A stretch of DNA of 64,000 nt from the NCBI RefSeq assembly GCF_030817415.1, contig NZ_JAUSZI010000002.1:7378001-7442000 (forward strand), given 5' to 3'. The notes beneath the pieces were generated by a model that saw only the letters and a list, made by a program, of their open reading frames with translations, was not told where the DNA came from and made no database searches. The translations under genes were made by a program, and so were the position numbers. The stretch comes from Streptomyces umbrinus (GTDB lineage Bacteria > Actinomycetota > Actinomycetes > Streptomycetales > Streptomycetaceae). Below, one piece after another: positions 33,538-41,382 of this stretch (position 1 is its first letter; the number at the start of each line of letters is the position of its first letter).

Positions 33538-33933
33538 CGTTCGCTCCCGCTGTGCACTCGTTCGTCGTACAGGTCTCGTCGAGGGGTCGGCCGGTGGTGG
33601 ACGGCCGCTCTAGCCGTGTCCGCGCAGGAAAGTGTGCCGATCATAGAGGTTGGCCGTAGGGCCTTCCAGCTACTGTCCAGTGTCCCGGATGAACCCCTCT
33701 CTCTGACAGATCGTTTCTGCCCGCAGCTGGACGGGTTCCTTCCCTGGTCGATCACTTGTGACGTTCCGTGAGTGCTCGGGGTGTCGCCGCGTCCTGGCGC
33801 CCCCCTGGCGCTCCCCGATGTTCTCGGTCGGATGTCGGCCCTCTCACTCCTTTGGTTCAGATAAACAGGGCGTAAACGATCAAAACGGCACAGGCTGGGT
33901 GCGGTATCCCGAATTCCGCATCCGGAGGTCGAC
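33538..33933. other. Divergent promoter region, cdgA-like gene and protease gene
   Basis: 396 bp that drive both genes. It holds a short inverted repeat TCACTTGTGA at 33753-33762 and an A-rich stretch CAGGGCGTAAACGATCAAAA near 33866-33885. I did not find a convincing BldD box or -35/-10 pair. Confidence 0.5.
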
Positions 33934-35361
33934 GTGCCGCGTCTGCTCCCCCTCAAGGGGCTCACCCGTGGCGGGGTTCGGCCCCGTTGGCGAGGCCTCG
34001 GCCGGCCCGGATCGGGTCGGCCCGGTCCTGGTCGGCGTGTACCGGCATGGTGGCGGCAGACCTGGCGCGACCGCTGGTGGCACGCGCCCGCGGCCGTGTT
34101 CACCTCCATGACGGCCCTCGCCGCCACCTCCCTGGTGACGGGCCCCTCGGTCGCCGTCCCGCTCTCCATGCCGTGCGCCCTCAAGCGCACCGAGGCGCAC
34201 CACTCGGAGGGCCTGGACACCTGGAACGCCGCCTACCCGCGTCCCACCAGACGCCTCGACGCGGTGATGGTCTTCCTCTCCTTCCCGGACGCCGACCCGC
34301 TGACCACGCCGGACGAGCTGACGGCCGACTACTTCCCCGCCACCAGCCGCTTCTTCGAACGGGCCTCGTACGGCAGGTTCCAGCTCCGCCCGCACCCGCT
34401 CACCGAGTGGATCCGGATGCCGCGGGCCTCCACCTCGTACGCCATACAGCGCGACTGGAGCGCGGCGGCGCGCTCGGCGTATCTGCGCGACGCCCTCGCC
34501 GCGGCGGACGACCGGGTCGACTTCTCCCGCTACGACATCGTCTACTTCGTCGCCGACCCGGACGCGCCCGGCGTGGACTCGGACGCGACGAAGGTGGTGA
34601 ACATGGACACGCCGCTGCGGGCCGACGGGAAGGACATCCGCCGGGTCGTCACGGTCTTCGAGAGGCATCCGCCCGACCGGCTGGTCCTGGCCCACGAGAC
34701 CGGACACGTCTTCGACCTGCCCGACCTCTACCACCGCCCCTCCGACGGCAAGGGCGACTGGGACACGTACGTCGGCGACTGGGACCTCATGGGCAGTCAG
34801 TTCGGCCTGGCGCCCGACCTGTTCGGCTGGCACAAGTGGAAACTCGGGTGGCTGGAAACACGCCAGGTGGCGTGTGTTCGGGACGCGGGCGGACGGGGTA
34901 CGCGGCTGACGCTGGAGCCTCTGGGGGCGGGGGCCGGGGTGGCCGCGGCGGGTTCGGAGGTCTTCGAGAGGGTGGGTGTTCCCGGTGCCGGGCCGGAGTC
35001 GGAGGGCATGGGATTCGGGTCGGGGAACGGGACGAAACTGGCGGTGGTGCGGACCGGGCGGGACACCGCGGTCGCCTTCGAGGCGCGCGGGCCGGTCGGC
35101 AACGACGCGGCGGTCTGCTCACAGGGAGTACTCGTCTACCGCATCCGCGGCGGGACCCAGTCCGGCGGCGGCCCGATCGAGGTCGTCGACGCGCACCCCT
35201 CGTCCGCGGCCTGCTGGGACGACTCGGTCTATCCGCCGCTCGCCGACGCGCCGGTCGGGCTCGGGGAGAGCTTCACCGTGCCGGGTGAGAACGTGCGCGT
35301 CGAGGTGGAGGACCGGACGGCTTCGGGGGCGTGGACGGTGACGATCTCGACCGGGAGCTGA
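33934..35361 (+). CDS. Secreted M6-like metalloprotease
   Basis: A 475-residue exported protease. A basic, tryptophan-rich N-terminus leads to a hydrophobic export segment (about 52-78, VFTSMTALAATSLVTGPSVAVP). The zinc site HETGH is His254, Glu255, His258 in LAHETGHVFDLPDLYH, in the M6/immune-inhibitor-A-like pattern HExGHxxxLxDLY. Downstream, WDLMGSQFGLAPDLFGWHKW is typical of M6 proteins that lie on agricultural-metalloprotease-like folds. The C-terminal 200 residues form beta-sandwich domains. GTG 33934 with GGAGG upstream. It probably degrades extracellular protein. Confidence 0.85.
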   Translation: MPRLLPLKGLTRGGVRPRWRGLGRPGSGRPGPGRRVPAWWRQTWRDRWWHAPAAVFTSMTALAATSLVTGPSVAVPLSMPCALKRTEAHHSEGLDTWNAAYPRPTRRLDAVMVFLSFPDADPLTTPDELTADYFPATSRFFERASYGRFQLRPHPLTEWIRMPRASTSYAIQRDWSAAARSAYLRDALAAADDRVDFSRYDIVYFVADPDAPGVDSDATKVVNMDTPLRADGKDIRRVVTVFERHPPDRLVLAHETGHVFDLPDLYHRPSDGKGDWDTYVGDWDLMGSQFGLAPDLFGWHKWKLGWLETRQVACVRDAGGRGTRLTLEPLGAGAGVAAAGSEVFERVGVPGAGPESEGMGFGSGNGTKLAVVRTGRDTAVAFEARGPVGNDAAVCSQGVLVYRIRGGTQSGGGPIEVVDAHPSSAACWDDSVYPPLADAPVGLGESFTVPGENVRVEVEDRTASGAWTVTISTGS

Positions 35362-35398
35362 GAGTGTCTCGTCGGCGGTAGGGCATGGCAGGCATGCG

Positions 35399-35428
35399 AA
35401 AGGCCCCTCGCTCTCGCGAGGGGCCTTT
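35399..35428. terminator. Terminator between protease gene and tRNA-Lys (copy 3)
   Basis: A perfect 13-bp stem, AAAGGCCCCTCGC (35399-35411) with GCGAGGGGCCTTT (35416-35428), loop TCTC. The arms end in T-runs on both strands, so it may serve the protease gene and the convergent tRNA. Confidence 0.9.
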
Positions 35429-35437
35429 CACCGTCTG

Positions 35438-35511
35438 TGCGCCGCCAGGGACTCGAACCCCGGACCCGCTGATTAAGAGTCAGCTGCTCTAACCAACTGA
35501 GCTAGCGGCGC
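35438..35511 (-). tRNA. tRNA-Lys (CTT), copy 3
   Basis: Identical over 74 bases to copies 1 and 2; CCA not encoded. Its 5' ten bases are shared with the end of the upstream protein-coding gene, which stops inside the tRNA. Confidence 0.97.
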
Positions 35512-36233
35512 TTGCTGACGTCGTAGACCTTAGCATCCTGATCGGCGGGAGGAAAAATCGATATCGGGGCCTCGGGGGAGGGCTCGGGGACGCGTCGGCG
35601 GGCCGCTGACCGGGCAGCTCGTATCGCCGCCCAGAGCAGGATCGCCGGGGTCGGCAGCCAGGGGTGGCGGGTGTCGGGGGCGACCAGCCAGCGGGATTCC
35701 GCGGGCGGACGGGAGCCGGCGCGGGGAGCGGCCGGGACGGTCGGGGTGGGGGGCGGGATCGTCACCGCGTCACCGGTGCCGTGGCAGAGGAGCGGCGGGA
35801 CCGTCCGGGCCCGCTCGGAGGCGCCGCCCGAGCCCCACTCCTCCCACTCCAGGAGCGCGGGCAGACGCTGCGCGGTCCCGGGCGCGGCGAACAGGAGCAT
35901 CCGGCCCCGGTAGGTGGCCACGGGGCCCGATCCCGGCCCCTCGTCCCACAGCCGGTCCAGCATGCGGCGGCCGAAGATCGCGGGCGCGTTGACGACGTCG
36001 AAGGCGAAGCCGCAGGACAGGACCACCGGGGCGGTGGGCCGGTCCTCCCAGAAGGCGAGCGTGCTGCGCGGGTACGTGCCTGCCGAGGCGAGCCAGGCGG
36101 CGCCCTCGGAGGTTACCCCCGAGACGTCGAACCGGTCGGGGAGCGGTTCGACGGTGCCCGGGCCTGTGTCGAGGCCGGAGCCTGGGCCGGGGCTGTCGGG
36201 GGCGATGCTTACCGGGTTCCGATCGCTGCTCAT
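35502..36233 (-). CDS. Bifunctional DNA primase/polymerase-like protein
   Basis: A 243-residue soluble protein. It resembles the N-terminal Prim-Pol (AEP-like) proteins of Streptomyces: 'TSEGAAWLASAGTYPRSTLAFWEDRPTAP' (partial), VVLSCGFAFDVVNAPAIFGRRML, TYRGRMLLFAAPGTAQRLP, 'EWEEWGSGG' and PPLLCHGTGDAVTIPPP. The catalytic acids of a true Prim-Pol are not all evident, and the protein is shorter than plasmid-borne versions, so activity is doubtful. I chose ATG 36233 rather than an upstream ATG. The TAG stop is at 35504-35502, within the tRNA-Lys gene. Confidence 0.65.
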   Translation of the reverse strand: MSSDRNPVSIAPDSPGPGSGLDTGPGTVEPLPDRFDVSGVTSEGAAWLASAGTYPRSTLAFWEDRPTAPVVLSCGFAFDVVNAPAIFGRRMLDRLWDEGPGSGPVATYRGRMLLFAAPGTAQRLPALLEWEEWGSGGASERARTVPPLLCHGTGDAVTIPPPTPTVPAAPRAGSRPPAESRWLVAPDTRHPWLPTPAILLWAAIRAARSAARRRVPEPSPEAPISIFPPADQDAKVYDVSKRR

Positions 36234-36542
36234 GTCATCTAGAGCTACCGGGGGTGAACGGCCCGTCCCTGAGGGTTGCGGGAATGGGGGACAGCGGGGT
36301 GCGGGGTGAGGTATCTTGCCCGCCTGGCATATGCCAGGGGTTTGTTTTCGGCTGGGCGTGGCTTGGATGCGCGGCTGCCACACGGTTGATGCACGGCTGT
36401 CCGGGGGCCGGTTGCCCGTACGGCTTGAGCAGTGGGTTCGGTGGCCGGGTTCGCGGGCCCGGCCCGGGTGTCCCGCCTGCGTACGGTGTCCGCGCGCGGC
36501 CTTGGCGCTCGCTGTAGCTGTCGCTTCCGTCGGCGCCGGCGC
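36234..36542. other. Spacer with a second TGGCATATGCCA palindrome
   Basis: 309 bp between two minus-strand genes, promoter region of the primase-like gene. It contains CTGGCATATGCCAG (36323-36336), a perfect 14-base palindrome whose 12-base core is identical to that at 21669-21680. No tRNA, repeat or coding frame otherwise. Confidence 0.6.
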
Positions 36543-36908
36543 TCAGACCGGGTCCGCGTACCCCTCGGCGTCCGCGCCGCGCAGCAGTTCGCGGCCGAAC
36601 TCGACCATCTTCTTCGCGTAGTCCTCGGTCCACTCTGCCCGTTCGGCGATCTCCGCGGGCGTCAGCCGGTCGAACCGGCGGGGATCGGCGAGCTGTGCGG
36701 CGGCCATCGCCTGGAACTCGACGGCCCGGTCCGTGGCTGCGCGGAACGCGAGCGTCAGTTCGGTGGCGCGGTCCAGCAGCGCCTGGGGATCCTCTATCGA
36801 TTCCAGGTCGAAAAAGTGCTCGGGATCGGCAGCAGCCTCCGCGGGCTCGAAGAGCAGCGGCGCGGGGCGAAGCCGCGGCTCGTTCCGACGCGGCGTGGGC
36901 TCCGCCAT
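36543..36908 (-). CDS. Conserved hypothetical protein, 121 aa
   Basis: A soluble, acidic, alanine-rich helical protein of 121 residues. Visible elements are a proline/arginine-rich start, PEHFFDLESIEDPQALLDRA, 'TELTLAFRAATDRAVEFQAM' and 'RLTPAEIAERAEWTEDYAKKMVEFGRELL' (partial). No family motif I recognise. ATG 36908 is preceded by GGAGGAG, and codon use fits neighbours, so the gene is real. It lies between the helicase operon and the primase-like gene, possibly a DNA-associated protein, but this is only position. Confidence 0.75.
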   Translation of the reverse strand: MAEPTPRRNEPRLRPAPLLFEPAEAAADPEHFFDLESIEDPQALLDRATELTLAFRAATDRAVEFQAMAAAQLADPRRFDRLTPAEIAERAEWTEDYAKKMVEFGRELLRGADAEGYADPV

Positions 36909-37044
36909 GACTTCTCCTCCTCGTACGGTGGTCGGCCCGTCCTTGTTGGTGGGCCACCGTCCATTGTCCCTTGACTCCGCAAGAGCGCCTCAGGGCGCGG
37001 CTGACCGGCCCTGATGCACGCTCTCTCCTACCCTTCGCGCTCCC

Positions 37045-38379
37045 TCACGACTCCCACGAGACCCGGTGCTCCGCCAGATGGGAGAGCACCGCGTGGTTCG
37101 CCTCCCAGCCGTCCGGGAACTTCACCGTGACGCCGAGCTGGACCGGCTCCGTGGACGGGTGGTCGTCGAGGAGGTCGGTGACGCCGGCGCGGCAGACGAC
37201 GATGCAGGCATGGCGGTGGCGGGAGGCCAGGACGCACAGGCGGCCCGTTTCGAGGTGGAAGGCCGTCGCGTCGGGGCGGCCCGACAGCGGGTGCAGGACG
37301 ACCGTCACGTCGTACTCGCGGCCCTGGAGACGGTTCGCGGTGTCCACGGTCACGTCCGTGACGCCCAGCTCCGCCAGGGCCGAGCGGACGGCCGCCGCCT
37401 GATCGCGGTGCGCGGTGCCGACGGCGATGCGGTCGGCCGTCAGCGGGGCCGGGTCGGGGGATCGCTCCGAGGTCGCCGCGCCGCCCCGGTCCAGGAGCCG
37501 GCGTACGACCTGGGCCAGCGCCCGGATCGCCTCCGGGTCCGTGCGCGGGGTGTTCCGGGCGGGCAGTTCCAGCAGGCCCCAGCCCGATTCGGCCGCCTCG
37601 TCGATGACCCGGTCGGGGCCCGAACCGTCCGACGGGACGGCGAAGGCGAGGTGGCGGTCGCCGTGCCCGGTGCCACTGCGGAACGGAGTGAAGGGGTAGA
37701 ACGCGTCCGAGACCAGCGGCGCGGCCGACGCCGGAAGCCGCCAGGAGACGGGGAGGCGGTGCTGCGGCAGCTCCGGGTTGTGGGCGAGGAGCGTCGTGAC
37801 GGCGGAGGCCGAGGGGTCGTACGACAGCCCGGCCCACTGCTCGCTGCCGACGATCGCGAACGGGTCCAGCTGGCCCGGGTCGCCCACGAAGAGCGCCCGC
37901 TCGAACAGCCCGGCCACGGCCAGCAGCGCGTCCGACCGCATCTGGTACGCCTCGTCGACGATCGCGTGCCGCCACGGTTCGACGCCCTTGACGTGCGCCC
38001 ACTTCGCGGCCGTCGAGATGACGACGTCGAGCCCGGCCAGGTCCCCGGCCTTCGACGACTTGCGGACGTGTCGCAGGTCGTCGAGCGCCTTGTCGTACGG
38101 GTCCGCGTCGCTGCTGTGCAGTCGGCCGACGGGCAGCTCGGGGTTCTTCTCGGCGAGCCGCAGCACCAGGTCGTCGACCTGCGCGTTCGTCTGCGCGATG
38201 ACCATCAACGGGCGTCCCGCGTCGGCCAGTTCGAGCGCGGCCCGTACGACGAGCGTGGACTTGCCGGCGCCGGGCGGGGAGTCGACCACGACACCGCGGG
38301 ACGTCCCGTGCAGGGTGTCGCGCAGGATCGCGTCGGTGGCGTGGGCGGCCTCGGCGCCCGGATCGAACACGGTGGTCAC
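37045..38379 (-). CDS. SF1-type helicase / AAA ATPase, third gene of the nuclease-helicase operon
   Basis: A 444-residue superfamily 1 helicase-like ATPase. Walker A is SPPGAGKST (34-42), motif Ia MVIAQTNAQVDDLV, motif II HAIVDEAYQM (Asp142, Glu143), motif III LFVGDPGQLDPF, motif IV-V HRLPVSWRLPASAAPLVSDAF, and the C-terminal motif near 'VDTANRLQGREYDVTVVLHP' (partial) with LQGREYDVTVV as motif V. The order is that of the UvrD/Upf1/DNA2-like clade. The length is short for an accessory-domain helicase. GTG 38379 overlaps the TGA of the preceding gene (GTGA). It is co-transcribed with a 558-aa unknown and an Fe-S nuclease, implying a DNA-processing complex. Confidence 0.82.
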   Translation of the reverse strand: MTTVFDPGAEAAHATDAILRDTLHGTSRGVVVDSPPGAGKSTLVVRAALELADAGRPLMVIAQTNAQVDDLVLRLAEKNPELPVGRLHSSDADPYDKALDDLRHVRKSSKAGDLAGLDVVISTAAKWAHVKGVEPWRHAIVDEAYQMRSDALLAVAGLFERALFVGDPGQLDPFAIVGSEQWAGLSYDPSASAVTTLLAHNPELPQHRLPVSWRLPASAAPLVSDAFYPFTPFRSGTGHGDRHLAFAVPSDGSGPDRVIDEAAESGWGLLELPARNTPRTDPEAIRALAQVVRRLLDRGGAATSERSPDPAPLTADRIAVGTAHRDQAAAVRSALAELGVTDVTVDTANRLQGREYDVTVVLHPLSGRPDATAFHLETGRLCVLASRHRHACIVVCRAGVTDLLDDHPSTEPVQLGVTVKFPDGWEANHAVLSHLAEHRVSWES

Positions 38380-40052
38380 AGGACGTCCTCTTCGGTCACG
38401 GCGTCGGGCTGCACCTCGAGTCGCGGGGCGGCGGCATCGGTCTCGCCGGGCGGCCCGCCGTGCGTCCACGGCGTCTCCTCCGGGTCGGGCAGCTTCGCAC
38501 CGCCCCGCTGCTCGTGCTCGAAGAGCGTGAAGCAGACGAGATCGCCCTTCTCCGGTACGGATCCGGTCTCGGGTTCCTTGCCGCGGCCCATCTTGTCGAC
38601 CACACGCAGCACGACCAGGGAGCCGAGGGCATGGGTGGGGTCGTCGCTCTGGTCGGGGTGGCTGTGGGCATCGGAGGTGCCGTCGCCCTCGTGCCGGGCG
38701 TACTCGACGAACTCCGCCGCCTGCGGCTTTCCGCCGAGCGAGCGGTAGACCTTGGCGCGCTCGCCGAAGTGCGGCCGGTCGTCCGTGCGGACGGTCACGA
38801 GGGGGCGCGGGCTCGGCCGCTTGCCCTCGCTGTACGCCATCACGACATCCGTGACCTCGCCCGCGAAGGCCTCGCCCGCGAGCCGCCGGCCGGCCATGAC
38901 GAGCGGGTCGTCGAGGGCCTCCTGGGCCTCCAGACGGGCCTGTTCGCGCTCGCGCGTGGCGAGTTTGTTCGCCGCCGTGACCGCGTCGTCGCGGCGCGGC
39001 TGCGGGGGCTCGCCCGCCAGGACCCGGTCCCGGTGGCCGGTGAACGACCAGCGGTCCCGGGTCCACCGGTCGGCCGTGTGGGCGCCCTCGGGCAGGGCGC
39101 GCAGCAGGTCGAGGCCGCGCCACACCGCGTCCCAGGTGGGGCGGGTGCGGCTCTCCACGAGGTCGCGGATCTGCCGCTCGGCGGCGGTGAGTTCACCGAG
39201 GCGGTCGTCCGCCTCGATGCCGTCCTCGGCGGCCGCGAGTGCCGTACGCGCGCGGTCGTAGCGCTCGATGGCGGGGGCGAGCAGTTTGTTGTCGAACGCC
39301 GGGTCGGTGGCGGGTCCGGCCGGCGGGCAGAGGAGCTGTCCCTTGCCGTCCCGCCGCAGCTCGGCCCGCAGAGCGGCCTCTGCGCCGGACTCGCCGTCCG
39401 GCGGGTCGATCCAGGCGAGCAGCGCGCCGAGGTGCTGGTCCTCCAGGCTGGACTGCCCGGTCGCCCAGTGCCGGGACAGGACGTCGGTGAGTGCGAGGAG
39501 GAGCGAGGAGCCGGGTACGCGGGAACGCTCGCCGTAGTGCGTCAGCCACCGGCCGAGCAGCGGTACGCGCGGGGGCGCCGGGTGCGGTGTCTCCGGGTCC
39601 TGCTCGGCGGTGCGGCGGAAGCGCATGGAGCGGCCGAGCAGCCGTACGAAGTCGATGCCCGAGCGGCTCGGGACGATCAACTGCGGGGCGTCCGCGCACA
39701 GTTCGACCTCCACCTTGACCCGCTTGCCGGTCTCCGGGTCGGTCTCGTTGCGCTCGGCCGCCTCGACGTCCGCGGCGTACGCGTCGATGTACGGCAGGAC
39801 GATGTCCGCCAGCTCGGCGAGGAACGCGAAGCGGAGGTCGCGGTCGCGGGGCTGGGGGACGACGAGCAGGCGGGGGGTTTCGCGGTCCGTGCCGACCAGT
39901 GCCCCTAGCGGGGCCCCGGCTTCTCCTGCGGTGGTGAGCGGGACGAAGACGAGGGGGTGCGGGGAGAGGTGGCGGTGGTTGGTGGTGGCCAGGGGTTGGG
40001 CTCGGCCGGTGTCCACGGCTTCCAGGCGGGCGAGGGTGGTGATCAGGGACAT
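38376..40052 (-). CDS. Unknown protein between Cas4-like nuclease and helicase
   Basis: A 558-residue soluble protein with no family I recognise. The N-terminal 130 residues start MSLITTLARLEAVDTGRAQP with 'LVFVPLTTAGEAGAPLGALVG'; a middle region (about 150-420) is helical with many charged residues (EAALRAELRRDGKGQLLCPP, 'RTRPTWDAVWRGLDLLRALP'); the C-terminal 130 residues have beta-rich, acidic elements ('RPLVTVRTDDRPHFGERAKVYRSL' in part). The C-terminal part resembles the extra N-terminal domain of Upf1/DNA2-like helicases, so it may be a split helicase domain or adaptor (inference). ATG 40052 with GGAGG. It is coupled to the helicase gene. Confidence 0.7.
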   Translation of the reverse strand: MSLITTLARLEAVDTGRAQPLATTNHRHLSPHPLVFVPLTTAGEAGAPLGALVGTDRETPRLLVVPQPRDRDLRFAFLAELADIVLPYIDAYAADVEAAERNETDPETGKRVKVEVELCADAPQLIVPSRSGIDFVRLLGRSMRFRRTAEQDPETPHPAPPRVPLLGRWLTHYGERSRVPGSSLLLALTDVLSRHWATGQSSLEDQHLGALLAWIDPPDGESGAEAALRAELRRDGKGQLLCPPAGPATDPAFDNKLLAPAIERYDRARTALAAAEDGIEADDRLGELTAAERQIRDLVESRTRPTWDAVWRGLDLLRALPEGAHTADRWTRDRWSFTGHRDRVLAGEPPQPRRDDAVTAANKLATREREQARLEAQEALDDPLVMAGRRLAGEAFAGEVTDVVMAYSEGKRPSPRPLVTVRTDDRPHFGERAKVYRSLGGKPQAAEFVEYARHEGDGTSDAHSHPDQSDDPTHALGSLVVLRVVDKMGRGKEPETGSVPEKGDLVCFTLFEHEQRGGAKLPDPEETPWTHGGPPGETDAAAPRLEVQPDAVTEEDVL

Positions 40053-40136
40053 GGGGCTGCCTCCTGGGAGGGGCTCGCCGAGTGGTGCGGTTTGGTGTGT
40101 GGGGGTTGTGTTTTGGGTGCGGGGCGGTGGGGGCTT

Positions 40137-40159
40137 GTCGCGCGGTTCCCCGCGCCCCT
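40137..40159 (+). repeat. Palindromic repeat copy inside the nuclease-helicase operon
   Basis: One copy with a single change in the core (GCGCGGTTCCCCGCGCCCCT) in the 130-bp spacer between the nuclease gene and the 558-aa gene. Confidence 0.85.
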
Positions 40160-40182
40160 CTCGGGGCTGGGGGTGAAGGGGC

Positions 40183-41382
40183 TCAGCACGTCGTGTGTCC
40201 CAGTGCCTCGGCTCGTAGTTGGGCCGCTCTGCATAGGGCCGCGACCGCTGGGTCGGTCGGGTCGCCGGACTTGCCGTGGGCTGCTGAGAGGACGTCGGTG
40301 ATCGTCGTCAGGCCGCCCAACTCGGCGCGGAGGGAGCGGCCGAGTGAGGTCACCGCGCCCTCCGCTCGGGAGTGGTCGCGGCAGTGGAAGGCGAGTTCGC
40401 AGGCGGAGAGGCACTCGGGGGCGTAGGTCGCCGGGACCGATTCCACCGCGGCCGTCAGGTCGGCGGTGGGGAGATCGGGGGAGAAGCACGTGCCCTCGGG
40501 GAGCAGGTCGGCGATGTCCTCGATGCGGGTGAGGCGGTCCAGTTGGCGGCGGGTGACCGAGCGCTGTTTGCGGACGTCGACGGCGGACGCGGTGGGGAGG
40601 TTGGAGAAGTCCTTCGGGCAGACCAGCAGCACCGTGTGCCGGACTTCGGGTGTGGCGGCCAGCCGGGCCGCGACCCGTTCCAGGGCCAAGACGTACACCG
40701 CGGCCTGGCGGGCGGCCGCGCCCACCTTCGCCGCGTCCGCCGAACCGTCCAGCATCGGGAAGGACTTGATCTCCACGACGGTCCAGCTCCCGTCGGGGTG
40801 CACGACCACCGCGTCCGGCTCCAGGAAGGCGGGGGAGCCCGCGACGTCCAGGGCGAGCAGGGGGTGGTCGAGCAGCGTCCAGACGCCTGCCTCGGTGGCC
40901 TCGCGCAGCGCCAGGGCCGTACGCGCCGTGCGTCCCTCGGGGCCCACGGCGGACAGGTCGGGAACGGCGCCGGCCGTGGGCGGTACGGCCCCCGCGTCCA
41001 GCTTCTCGTGCACCAGCCGCAGCAGCTCGGCGCCGCCGTCGGCCTTGACCCGCGCCTCGAAGGCGTTGCCCCGCATGAACGCGAACTGCGACTGGCCGAA
41101 GGCCGACGGCGAGCCGAGCGCGCTCGCCAGTGCGGCCTTGTTCACCCCTGCCCCGTCGAGGATCGCGCGCCGCTTGCACCCCGGGTTCGCGGCGAGTGCC
41201 GCGAGGGCGCGTGCGTCGAGCGGCTGCGGCGGGACCGCGGGGCCGCGCAGCTCAGCGAGCCGCTGCCGGAGCCCCGTCCTCCGCGCCGGGGGGACTCGCT
41301 CCCGGTTCTGCTCCCGCAGGGGCTCCCGGCTCGGCAGTACCCGGGATGGCTGGGACCTTGCGCTGTCGGGGAATTCGCTCAC
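40183..41382 (-). CDS. Cas4/AddB-like PD-(D/E)XK nuclease with Fe-S cysteine cluster
   Basis: A 399-residue predicted DNA nuclease (numbering from GTG 41382). RecB/Cas4-type motifs: GNAFEARV (Gly105-Glu109), FLEPDAVV (Asp190), VVEIKSFP (Glu204, Lys206) and QAAVYVL (Gln226, Tyr230). A C-terminal CLSACELAFHC (Cys324, 328, 334) with an upstream cysteine (Cys69, NPGCKRR) makes a four-cysteine Fe-S candidate as in Cas4 and AddB; Cys299 is a further candidate. The first gene of the operon with the 558-aa protein and helicase. A TTG at 41412 and a GTG at 41406 are weaker starts; both would extend an existing overlap with the PAP2 gene. Confidence 0.78.
   Translation of the reverse strand: MSEFPDSARSQPSRVLPSREPLREQNRERVPPARRTGLRQRLAELRGPAVPPQPLDARALAALAANPGCKRRAILDGAGVNKAALASALGSPSAFGQSQFAFMRGNAFEARVKADGGAELLRLVHEKLDAGAVPPTAGAVPDLSAVGPEGRTARTALALREATEAGVWTLLDHPLLALDVAGSPAFLEPDAVVVHPDGSWTVVEIKSFPMLDGSADAAKVGAAARQAAVYVLALERVAARLAATPEVRHTVLLVCPKDFSNLPTASAVDVRKQRSVTRRQLDRLTRIEDIADLLPEGTCFSPDLPTADLTAAVESVPATYAPECLSACELAFHCRDHSRAEGAVTSLGRSLRAELGGLTTITDVLSAAHGKSGDPTDPAVAALCRAAQLRAEALGHTTC

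Noticed and set aside
33753..33762. TCACTTGTGA as a BldD box for the cdgA-like gene
   Set aside because: The half-sites face the wrong way compared with AGTGA-N-TCAC, so it does not match the BldD consensus well enough.
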